Shown one piece after another: positions 45,080-52,934 of a stretch of 64,000 nt of DNA; position 1 is the stretch's first letter; every line of letters starts with the position of its first letter. The stretch is from NCBI GenBank assembly GCA_021818445.1, contig JAKAEB010000005.1:1-64000 (forward strand), written 5' to 3'. The notes below the pieces were generated by a model that saw only the letters and a program-made list of their open reading frames with translations, was not told where the DNA came from and searched no databases. This stretch comes from Planctomycetota bacterium. GTDB lineage: Bacteria; Planctomycetota; Phycisphaerae; WQYP01. A program made the position numbers and the translations under genes.

Positions 45080-45112
45080 TCAGTTCTTTACACCGGCTAA
45101 TGGGTTCACGTG

Positions 45113-45146
45113 AAAAAAAAGGGCCGCCCGTAAGAACGGGCGGCCC
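45113..45146 (-). terminator. Strong Rho-independent terminator/attenuator
   Basis: On the minus strand an 11-bp perfect stem GGGCCGCCCGT with a 4-base loop is followed by eight T. It lies 14 bases after the PEP-CTERM stop and only 33 bases before the next gene, with no room for a full promoter between. Confidence 0.92.
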
Positions 45147-45160
45147 TGGGATAGAATAAA

Positions 45161-45832
45161 TCAGACTTTGCGACGACGTAGCAGCGCCAGGCCGGTAGCG
45201 CCAGCAAACAACAAACTCGCGGCTGCGGGTTCCGGCGTCGGACTGATCGTTATCAACCCACCGGAAAGATCAAATTCACCCGCTCCGCCGGCCGCATTCG
45301 TGAATGTCAGCGTGTAGCTGCTTTGGCCGCTAAAAGAACCGGCATCGACAAAGCTCGTGTCACTGTTTATGGCTGTCGGTGTGCCACCATCGATCGAAAC
45401 TTGAGGCTCATTTCCCGTCTGGAAAGATTCAAGAAAGGAAAAATTGACCGTATCGCCGGGGGATACCCCGCTCAGCGTGGCCGTCAAAGGTGTGCTACCG
45501 TTTCCAAGGAAAAAAGCATTATTGAGCCACGCAATATCAGTCGTTGGTGTTCCCGACGTTATCCCATTTTGAGTGCTGTAGTTATTTCCGCTAATACTAA
45601 GCGTTGCGCCACTTGCACCTAGGGAATAAGTGGTGGTATTCGCGCTGTTAAACGGCGGTGCCGTAAACGTGGCAACGTCTACACCCGCTGCCCAACCGGT
45701 GTAGGCCGTGTAACCTGTGGGTGCAAATTGCAACCCGTAGGTGGTCGACGCGGCCGCCATGTGGCTGCCTGCCGAGATCGCGGCTGCCGCCGCAATGCTG
45801 GCCATCAACGCAATTCCATTCTTGCTTCTCAT
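45161..45832 (-). CDS. PEP-CTERM protein
   Basis: 223 residues. ATG at 45832 has GGAG six bases upstream; earlier in-frame starts lack this. A signal peptide covers residues 1-26. The body is Thr/Ser/Gly rich and beta-strand-like. The C-terminus reads SPTPEPAAAS, a hydrophobic segment, then LLRRRKV, which is the PEP-CTERM sorting tag handled by exosortase. It lies 84 bases downstream of the LacI gene with no obvious promoter, so both are probably on one transcript that ends at the terminator at 45113-45146. Confidence 0.9.
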   Translation of the reverse strand: MRSKNGIALMASIAAAAAISAGSHMAAASTTYGLQFAPTGYTAYTGWAAGVDVATFTAPPFNSANTTTYSLGASGATLSISGNNYSTQNGITSGTPTTDIAWLNNAFFLGNGSTPLTATLSGVSPGDTVNFSFLESFQTGNEPQVSIDGGTPTAINSDTSFVDAGSFSGQSSYTLTFTNAAGGAGEFDLSGGLITISPTPEPAAASLLFAGATGLALLRRRKV

Positions 45833-45876
45833 ACGATACTCCATAAAAAGAGCAACCATCTCCCACTCCTGGTCCA

Positions 45877-45890
45877 AGCTGATATCAGCT
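45877..45890. promoter_or_regulatory. 14-bp perfect palindrome between LacI and PEP-CTERM genes
   Basis: AGCTGATATCAGCT is a perfect palindrome in the 84-base gap between the two genes. It could be a protein-binding site; nothing else supports this. Confidence 0.4.
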
Positions 45891-45916
45891 CGAGAAAAAA
45901 CCAGTGCGGCTAGAAA

Positions 45917-46939
45917 TCATTTTTCAACGCCTGATAAGAGAGGACCCGTTGACCCGTGGCACTCAAGCTGGGTTGCCAATATCCTTCGCACGGCACTGTT
46001 TTGCAGTTCACGCCCCTTTTGAGAAAAGAGCAGGTCCAACGCCTCAAAGGCCACCCGCCCCAGTTCTCTGGCGTCCTGACATATGGCCGTCATCGTCGGA
46101 TGAACCATAAAACGAAGTTCGGCATCATCAAACCCGACGATGGATAAATCTCGCGGTATGCTCCAACCAATACTCTGAGCCTCCATCATGGCCCCTATCG
46201 CGGGCAATGGATCGGCAAAAAACAAGGCTGTTGGCCGCTCGGGCATGGCGGCAATCCGCCGAATCAATTGAATGCCACCCTCACGTTTCGCAGCGATACG
46301 GAAGATCATCCGATCATCCACCGGCAACCCGCGGCTGGTCATGGCTTCGCGGTAGCCAGCGATCCGGTCCAGATGATCGGAATCATCCACCAGATTGACC
46401 GCAATGGCGATACGTTCATGCTTCAAGTCTATTAGATGGTTAACAGCGTCGCGGCTGGAGGTCAGCGAATCGCTTCGCACAACGCTGATACTATCGTTAT
46501 CGAAATGTTCGCCCACCACCACACAAGGAAATCCCTCTTCGGCTATTTGCGTGCAGAGTTCCTTTGCTGCGGAGGTAGTGCGAAGCACCGCTCCGCGAAT
46601 TCCCTTCCGCCGAAACATGTGTGAAAATGTTTCGCGTGGATGGACGGCCCGCTTTACATCCAAGATGACCAGATCAAATCCACCCGCCTCCATGCGATCG
46701 GTAAGGCCTTCCATCAGTGCGGCGTCGAAAGGTGACCCGATGCTGCGGTCGCCCGCATATGCAAACGCAATGTTCATGGTTTCCCGCCGCCCGATTGTTG
46801 GGACATATTGGAGTTTGTTGGCTGCGTTGAGCACGCGCCGCCGCACCTCGGGTGCCACTAAAGGATTGTTATTCAGCGCGCGCGACACGGTCGCAGGTGA
46901 GAGTTTCAATTCCTTTGCGAGGTCTCGTATCGATGCCAT
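45917..46939 (-). CDS. LacI-family transcriptional regulator
   Basis: 340 residues. MASIRDLAKELKLSPATVS followed by RALNNNPLV is the LacI helix-turn-helix. The rest is the sugar-binding-protein-like effector domain with GFDDAELRF near its end. ATG at 46939 starts the conserved motif and has AGGTGG five bases upstream; the frame is open back to 47023 but that part overlaps the promoter. The gene leads the second glycan cluster. A palindrome just downstream of its -10 box indicates autoregulation. Confidence 0.94.
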   Translation of the reverse strand: MASIRDLAKELKLSPATVSRALNNNPLVAPEVRRRVLNAANKLQYVPTIGRRETMNIAFAYAGDRSIGSPFDAALMEGLTDRMEAGGFDLVILDVKRAVHPRETFSHMFRRKGIRGAVLRTTSAAKELCTQIAEEGFPCVVVGEHFDNDSISVVRSDSLTSSRDAVNHLIDLKHERIAIAVNLVDDSDHLDRIAGYREAMTSRGLPVDDRMIFRIAAKREGGIQLIRRIAAMPERPTALFFADPLPAIGAMMEAQSIGWSIPRDLSIVGFDDAELRFMVHPTMTAICQDARELGRVAFEALDLLFSQKGRELQNSAVRRILATQLECHGSTGPLLSGVEK

Positions 46940-46966
46940 GTTGACCACCTCACTGAAAAAAGTATA

Positions 46967-46985
46967 AACAGTTAATGAAACTGTT
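46967..46985. promoter_or_regulatory. Candidate LacI operator
   Basis: AACAGTTAATGAAACTGTT: two 7-base arms, AACAGTT and AACTGTT, around five bases. It starts ten bases downstream of the -10 box at 46995-47000 and 28 bases before the LacI start, a normal position for an autoregulatory operator. Confidence 0.65.
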
Positions 46986-46994
46986 CCAGATTTA

Positions 46995-47023
46995 ATCTTA
47001 ACTTTTTGCGAAGGGAGTGTCAA
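46995..47023 (-). promoter_or_regulatory. Sigma-70-like promoter of the second LacI gene
   Basis: Minus-strand TTGACA (47023-47018), 17-base spacer, TAAGAT (47000-46995). Confidence 0.75.
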
Positions 47024-47228
47024 TGCGCCGGGCCACTTTTTCCGGCATTTTGTGCTTATCGGGCGCTTGAACAGAACCCTTTACAAATTTCTCCATTTTT
47101 ATATGTTTGCGAATATAATCTGCCCTGTGCTGGTGCCCGCCAGCCATAAACCATGGGAGTTAGGCCCGGCGACGGTATACTGTAGTTGTGGGTATGGGAG
47201 ATGAATTGAAAGACCAAGGAGGTGTTCA

Positions 47229-48890
47229 ATGAATCGCAACTTTAATCTGATACGGGCTGGTATGCTGGCCGCCATCGTGGCTGCGGCTGTCACCCCGGTT
47301 TACGCGCAGGTTTATGTGCAGAACGGCAACGCTCAGGATGCCAATAATTTAGTAGGAAGCGGAGGCAGTAATACGCCCGTCCAAGGCTTTGTGCCGAGCA
47401 ATCCGAACATTTACGGTTTGCAGAATTCGGGGGCCGCATTCAATCCCGCTGGCATGCCGCAGTTTTCGCGTGTCGTTCCGGTGCCGATCCCCGGTGGGGG
47501 CACGACATATGCCCAGATACCTGTTGTCGGGCAATCTTCTTTTCAATCGTCGGGTGTGTCGCCATCGCAAGTGCGTTTAAGCAGCGTCAGCGCGGTTAGC
47601 CAAGGTGTTTCCAGTTTGGCCGTGGGCCGTGCACTCAATGGTGCGGTCAATCCGAATCAAAGCTATTCGGCGCAGATAGGTGCGGGTTTGGGTGTCAGTT
47701 CCGCCCTAACAGGGATTGGTGCGGTCAATCAGGTTAATGCCCCCCTTAATGCCAACGGTCAGTATACGTCATACTTTAATAATAATGTAAGCCTGCCCAC
47801 CAATCCGCAGGCCTATTCCGGCATTTCAACGGGCAGTTCGGGGCAGATCAATCCCCTCTTTGGCCTTCGCCCTATGAGTGGTGCATTGATGCCGACGGGC
47901 AACCAATCCTCAAAATCGCGGTACCTCAATCGGGGCGAATCAAGTTTCAAGATCAATGGGAAGGTGTCGGGTAGCAGAAGTTTGGGCCTCGCATCTGTCC
48001 GCCCCACGAACAGTGCCATTGGCAAGCCCAATCAGGGGATGGTTGGCTATGTACCGCGTAAACATGTCCCGTCGGGGGATTATTATCAGCGTTTGCTGAC
48101 GGAATTAAGCACCGGGCGTCGATCCAAGATCGTTGCACCGGGTATCGGCGGTGCGTCAGCGATCACGAATACCACCCTTGCCCCTGTCAACAGTAAAAAA
48201 GCTCAGCAGCTAATGATTGATCCAATCACCGGGCTGCCCATCGCGCCTATTACCGCCAAGCGAACGGTGGGACAAACCAGCACCGGCGGCGTGGCCCCGA
48301 ATGGTTCATCGAATGTCCCGCATGCGGTTTCACCCACCGGGTCGCAGAACTGGCTTACGCCCAAAACCCAGAAGATGCTAAGGGCCGGACGCCATGTGCC
48401 AGCCATCTCGCAACTGGCGGGAAGGACCCACAGCACCTTCAACCGCTTTATGAAACGCGGCCAGATGGATCTGAAACAGGGACGCTATATCGCCGCCCTT
48501 TATCGCTTTAATTCCGCGTTGATTGTCAACCCCGGCAACCAACTGGCCCGGCTGGCGAGAGCCAATACAGAATTGATGGGTGGCATGTATGCCAGTGCCT
48601 ATGCGGACTTCAAAACGGTCTTTGCCCATCATCCGCGTTTCACCGCGCTGCGGTATAACTGGAACGCCATGCTGCCGCGCCACGCCGTTGAAAAAACGCA
48701 GACGCAGCTTAAACGCATGCTGCCTGATCAAAGTGATGCCGCCGCATTTTTGCTGGCCTACACCTATTACCAGACCGGCCACGATAATAATCTGCGGCAA
48801 CTGCTTTCCCTTTGGGCTTCATGGGGTACGGGCAGTCTCTGGCCGTCCATTTTAAACAGGGCGTGGCTGATAAACCCCGCCAAACGTTGA
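47229..48890 (+). CDS. Secreted low-complexity protein with C-terminal TPR region
   Basis: 553 residues. AAGGAGG six bases before ATG supports the start. The signal peptide is residues 1-26 (ends PVYA). Residues about 30-370 are low-complexity, rich in N, G, S, P and Q, without a recognisable domain. Residues about 400-510 contain tetratricopeptide-like helices (KQGRYIAALYRFNSALIVNP, ASAYADFKTVFAHHP). The combination suggests a periplasmic or surface scaffold protein. The function is unknown. Confidence 0.85.
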   Translation: MNRNFNLIRAGMLAAIVAAAVTPVYAQVYVQNGNAQDANNLVGSGGSNTPVQGFVPSNPNIYGLQNSGAAFNPAGMPQFSRVVPVPIPGGGTTYAQIPVVGQSSFQSSGVSPSQVRLSSVSAVSQGVSSLAVGRALNGAVNPNQSYSAQIGAGLGVSSALTGIGAVNQVNAPLNANGQYTSYFNNNVSLPTNPQAYSGISTGSSGQINPLFGLRPMSGALMPTGNQSSKSRYLNRGESSFKINGKVSGSRSLGLASVRPTNSAIGKPNQGMVGYVPRKHVPSGDYYQRLLTELSTGRRSKIVAPGIGGASAITNTTLAPVNSKKAQQLMIDPITGLPIAPITAKRTVGQTSTGGVAPNGSSNVPHAVSPTGSQNWLTPKTQKMLRAGRHVPAISQLAGRTHSTFNRFMKRGQMDLKQGRYIAALYRFNSALIVNPGNQLARLARANTELMGGMYASAYADFKTVFAHHPRFTALRYNWNAMLPRHAVEKTQTQLKRMLPDQSDAAAFLLAYTYYQTGHDNNLRQLLSLWASWGTGSLWPSILNRAWLINPAKR

Positions 48891-48981
48891 GCATGGTGCG
48901 CTGTCCATGCCAACTGAATTCAACCGCGTTTAATCCCGCATCTGCGGGGCGGGGAGCAGTCCAAGCAAGGATGTATCGATT

Positions 48982-50790
48982 TTGACCAGCACCGAATCGA
49001 CAACTTCAACCAGTGACGGTCCTGTGCAACTGAAGTCGGCCGAGCCGATACCCGATGCGTCGGCCGATAATGAAATCGCTGACTTGGTATCGCTTAAGGG
49101 TACATCCCTGACTGACTTTATTGATGCCGACACGCTTCAGGACATTCAAGACTCCCTCACGGCTGTGGCCCAGGTGTCCGCGTGCATTCGTGATGCCGGG
49201 GGAAAGGCGCTTACCCAGCCTACAGTCAGCCATCGGTTCCAGACTCGCTCGGCTGCCATTGCCGCGGCCCATCGAGATGGAGGGGTTGGCAATCAACCAT
49301 TTTCCGCACCCATCATGGTGGCGGGGGTGCGACTTGGCAGCATCAGCATTGAACCGATGCGGCATCAGCGGGTTGATGCCGCCCGTGTCGAGCAACTGGC
49401 GGCCAAATTTTCCATTGACGCTTCTCAAGCCCGCGAATTACTGCAATTGTGCGTTTCGGAAACAGAATTGCAGCGGTCGGCAGGTATCCAATTTTTGCAA
49501 CTTCTCGCCAGCGCCATCTCTCGCCTCTGTGAGCAGGAGATGCAGCTTCGCCGGCGCATTGTGGAACTTTCAACCCTGTTCCACATTTCCACGCTTACAG
49601 CCGAGGCACGCGGTTTGGCGCAGACCCTTGACCGGGTGACGCAAAGTGTCGCCCAGGCCATGGGTGCCAAAGCCTGCTCATTGCGGCTGCTTGATGATCA
49701 GCGTGATGAACTGGTTATTAAAAGTGTTTACAACCTATCTGACGGCTACCTGAAAAAAGGCCCCATTATCGTCGACAAAAGCGGTGTTGACCGTGAAGCA
49801 CTCGCTGGCAAGGTGGTACAAGTGGTGGACATGACCACCGACCCGCGCATCGCCTATCCGGATGACGCACGCCGTGAAGGCATCGCCTCGGTGCTATGCA
49901 CGTCTCTTTCTTATCACGGCCACCCTATTGGCGTCATTCGTGTGTACACCGATACACCCAAGACCTTCACTTCTTTTGAGGTGAGGCTTTTGCAATCCAT
50001 CGCGAATCAGGCGGCGGCAGCCATTGAAAATGCCCGGCTGCAGGAAGAGGCCATCGAGAAAGAACGTCTGCATCGGCAAGTACAAATTGCTGCGGAGGTT
50101 CAGCGCCGCATGATTCCACCCAGTGCCCCCATTATTAAGGGGTTCGACATTGCGGCACTGTATGTCCCCTGCTTTGAGCTTGGAGGGGATTTTTATGATT
50201 TTATTGAATTTGGCCCGCAGGCGCTGGGCATTGCGGTAGCGGATATTGTTGGTAAGGGGCTGCCGGCTTCAATACTTATGGCGTCGGCCCGGGCATCTAT
50301 TCGCGCCTATGCCAGCGATATCTACGACCTGGACGAAGTTATAAGTCGCGTCAATAAAGCCATTGTTGCCGATACGCAGCGTGGCGAATTTGTCACCCTC
50401 TGGTACGGCACACTGGAATTTAAATCCCGACGATTGACCTATTCCGTCGCTGGCCATGACCCTGCCCTGTTGTTGCGCGATGGCACCATCCGTGAACTAG
50501 GATCCGGGGGCATGGTGCTTGGCGTTGACCCGCAGGAAAAATATGGCAAGCACATTCTGGATATCCGCAGGGGGGACTGCATCCTCATCTATACCGACGG
50601 CCTGACCGATGCCATGAATTTTGACGGTGAGTCCTTTGGCAAACAGCGCCTGCGTGACGCATACATTCGCTATGCCGATTTACCGGCCGAGCAAATTTGT
50701 CGACAACTCGTGTGGGAAACGCGCCGATTTGTGGGCCTCAACAGTCGCGTTGATGACACGACTTTGGTTGTCATTAAAGCCGTGGAATGA
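48982..50790 (+). CDS. PP2C-type (SpoIIE/RsbU) phosphatase with GAF and PocR-like sensor domains
   Basis: 602 residues, probably starting with TTG at 48982; no in-frame ATG with a ribosome site is seen. Residues about 40-165 resemble a PocR sensory domain (LTDFIDADTLQDIQDSL). Residues about 195-345 are a GAF domain. Residues about 370-600 are the SpoIIE phosphatase: FELGGDFYDF, VADIVGKGLPASILMASARA, AGHDPALL and YTDGLTDAMN hold the metal-binding Asp residues. Such enzymes dephosphorylate anti-sigma-factor antagonists. No partner switch genes are visible in the window. Confidence 0.9.
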   Translation: MTSTESTTSTSDGPVQLKSAEPIPDASADNEIADLVSLKGTSLTDFIDADTLQDIQDSLTAVAQVSACIRDAGGKALTQPTVSHRFQTRSAAIAAAHRDGGVGNQPFSAPIMVAGVRLGSISIEPMRHQRVDAARVEQLAAKFSIDASQARELLQLCVSETELQRSAGIQFLQLLASAISRLCEQEMQLRRRIVELSTLFHISTLTAEARGLAQTLDRVTQSVAQAMGAKACSLRLLDDQRDELVIKSVYNLSDGYLKKGPIIVDKSGVDREALAGKVVQVVDMTTDPRIAYPDDARREGIASVLCTSLSYHGHPIGVIRVYTDTPKTFTSFEVRLLQSIANQAAAAIENARLQEEAIEKERLHRQVQIAAEVQRRMIPPSAPIIKGFDIAALYVPCFELGGDFYDFIEFGPQALGIAVADIVGKGLPASILMASARASIRAYASDIYDLDEVISRVNKAIVADTQRGEFVTLWYGTLEFKSRRLTYSVAGHDPALLLRDGTIRELGSGGMVLGVDPQEKYGKHILDIRRGDCILIYTDGLTDAMNFDGESFGKQRLRDAYIRYADLPAEQICRQLVWETRRFVGLNSRVDDTTLVVIKAVE

Positions 50791-51417
50791 AAACCCCATC
50801 GCAAAACGTCGGCTCGCATGCGGACGGGCCAGGAGCCTGTCCGAGTAATAACAGGGATTGTGACGTATGGATTTTGGCGGGCACAAAAAGCGGGGACGAA
50901 GGCGTATCGGGCGAAGGTGATACGTCGCACCCGCCGCGTCCACCGGCCGATCTAACGCATTTGTAGTTTGCGTTTTGACCGGTATAATCTGATGTTTGGC
51001 TGGTGGGTTGGCTATCCATCGGCGTGTGTGGCTCGGATAGAGGTTCGACGTGCAAACATTACACGTCAATAGAGTTGGCACATGACGCAGCGTGAAAGTA
51101 TAGCGCTTTTGGCTGCGTATTGGCACCCGGCACAACGGCCCGATAAATATCGGCGTGGTGTATGCATCGGGGTCTGGCTGCAGGATTTTTGTTAACATTT
51201 CTGCGGCCGTACCGTTCCGGTGTGGCTGCGTTTTTTAGCGTTAGTTGGGATGTCGGTTGTGGGTGGATGCGGTTTCTGCCGCATTTGACGTTGGGTTTTA
51301 TAGTTCGGATCGGCCGCTTGGTGTGAGGCCGCAAACCGAGCCTGACCCGCGCCGGTGGTAATTTATGAATGCCGGGCATTTGGTGGTCGGCGTAACTCCA
51401 AAAGGATTGGACAAACT
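50791..51417 (+). promoter_or_regulatory. Gene-free leader region before nusA, with a candidate promoter
   Basis: No convincing gene occurs here; rimP, which often precedes nusA, is absent. A candidate promoter has TTGTAG (50961-50966), 16 bases, TATAAT (50983-50988), which would give a leader of about 420 bases before nusA. No tRNA is seen. A minus-strand open frame (50680-51198) that overlaps the phosphatase has no protein-like features. Confidence 0.5.
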
Positions 51418-52800
51418 ATGAATCAGGAATTGCTGCGAATCATCGATTCAATCGCCCGGGACAAAAATATCGAAAAAGATTCGGTATTTACAGATATAGA
51501 GGCGGCGTTGATGTCGGCTGCCAAAAAGTTCTACGGTGAAACCGATGACGTCCAATGCAGCATCGATCGCATGAGTGGCGAAATTGAAGTCCGTAAAAAC
51601 GGCGTCCTGATTGAATACCGTGAATTTGGCCGCATCGCCGCCCAAACGGCCAAGCAGGTGCTTATCCAAAAATTACGAGAAGATGAACGCGGCAGCATCA
51701 TGGATGAGTTCAGCGACCGGAAGGGACAGATCATCACGGGTACCGTTTCGGCCTCGGACGATAAAATCCCCGTCGTCACTGTGAACTTGGGCCGCTGCGA
51801 GGGGTTTCTGCCCCGCAGCGAACAAATCCCCGGCGAAAAATACGATGTGGGGCAGCGTATTCGGGCGTTGGTGCTCGAGGTGCGTCCGGCCGGCAATCAT
51901 GTCAAAATCGTTCTCTCGCGTTCGCACCCCGATTTCATCCGGCGGCTGTTTGAAATTGAAGTGCCGGAAGTGCAGGAAAAAGTAATCGAGATCAAATCGC
52001 TGGCGCGTGAGGCAGGGTATCGCACGAAAATTGCCGTCTCGTCCATGGATTCAAAGGTGGACTGCATCGGCGCATGCGTTGGGGTGCGCGGCAGCCGCAT
52101 TAAAAACATCGTTGATGAACTCGGTGGCGAACGTATCGATATCGTTCGCTGGAATGAATCGTCGCAGATGTTCATTGTTAACGCCCTGAAACCCGCCGAA
52201 ATAGTTAATATTTTCCGTAGCTATGAACTTGCCCGTGCAGTAGTGATTGTCGATGAGTCCAAACTCTCTTTGGCGATTGGTAAACGCGGTCAGAATGTCC
52301 GTCTTGCCGCCAAACTCACCGGTTGGGAGCTTAGTATCTGCACGCCGGAAGAGCTTGAAGCACACCGCAATGATCTGGCGGCCATCACCAGCCAGATCGA
52401 TAATCTTCCTGAGCACTTTGTAGATCGCCTGCTTGAGTTCGGTATTATTCAGGCGGAAGAAATTGAGGAAGTCGGGGCCGAGCCGATTGCCAAGACGCTC
52501 GACATCCCGCTGGAGAAAGCCGAGCGGATGATTGAAATTGCCCGAGTGTATCTGAAGGAAAAGGCTGCCTCGGAAAAGAAGCGGGCGCAGGAGCGTGCCG
52601 CCAAGGCAGCCGATGATGCGGCTGGCGAAGATGCCATTGAGCCCGTCGCCGCCGAAATTGATGGAGCGGCTCCTGCTGCCGGGCCGGATGGTACCGGATC
52701 TGCCGCTTCAGCCGTGGCGGCCGCCCCGGACGCGGTGACGGATGAGGTTGCGGGAGGTGAAGGCTCATCAGCCGAGCCTCAGGAGCATGCCTCGACTTGA
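51418..52800 (+). CDS. nusA: Transcription termination/antitermination factor NusA
   Basis: 460 residues. ATG at 51418 begins MNQELLRIIDSIARDKNIEK, the NusA N-terminal domain. An S1 domain follows (about 130-200, GQIITGTVSASDDKIPVV), then two KH domains (about 225-345; CVGVRGSRIKNIVDELGGERID and LAIGKRGQNVRLAAKLTGWEL). A helical region at 360-400 is followed by an Ala/Glu-rich acidic tail without a second conserved acidic repeat. It binds RNA polymerase and affects pausing, termination and antitermination. Confidence 0.96.
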   Translation: MNQELLRIIDSIARDKNIEKDSVFTDIEAALMSAAKKFYGETDDVQCSIDRMSGEIEVRKNGVLIEYREFGRIAAQTAKQVLIQKLREDERGSIMDEFSDRKGQIITGTVSASDDKIPVVTVNLGRCEGFLPRSEQIPGEKYDVGQRIRALVLEVRPAGNHVKIVLSRSHPDFIRRLFEIEVPEVQEKVIEIKSLAREAGYRTKIAVSSMDSKVDCIGACVGVRGSRIKNIVDELGGERIDIVRWNESSQMFIVNALKPAEIVNIFRSYELARAVVIVDESKLSLAIGKRGQNVRLAAKLTGWELSICTPEELEAHRNDLAAITSQIDNLPEHFVDRLLEFGIIQAEEIEEVGAEPIAKTLDIPLEKAERMIEIARVYLKEKAASEKKRAQERAAKAADDAAGEDAIEPVAAEIDGAAPAAGPDGTGSAASAVAAAPDAVTDEVAGGEGSSAEPQEHAST

Positions 52801-52934
52801 TGGTGTAATGTGCAGATAGTTTTGGTGGCGTTAACTACCCACGGGTTGGGATGGCTTTAACACAGTGCCGCTAAAGCGACTAAGATTGATGATATGAAGC
52901 GGCAATTGGCGTTTTGAAATTTTTGGAGTCCTCG

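Noticed and set aside
50680..51198. A 172-residue minus-strand open frame
   Set aside because: It overlaps the phosphatase 3' end, has no recognised motif, and its composition fits antisense reading of a coding region.
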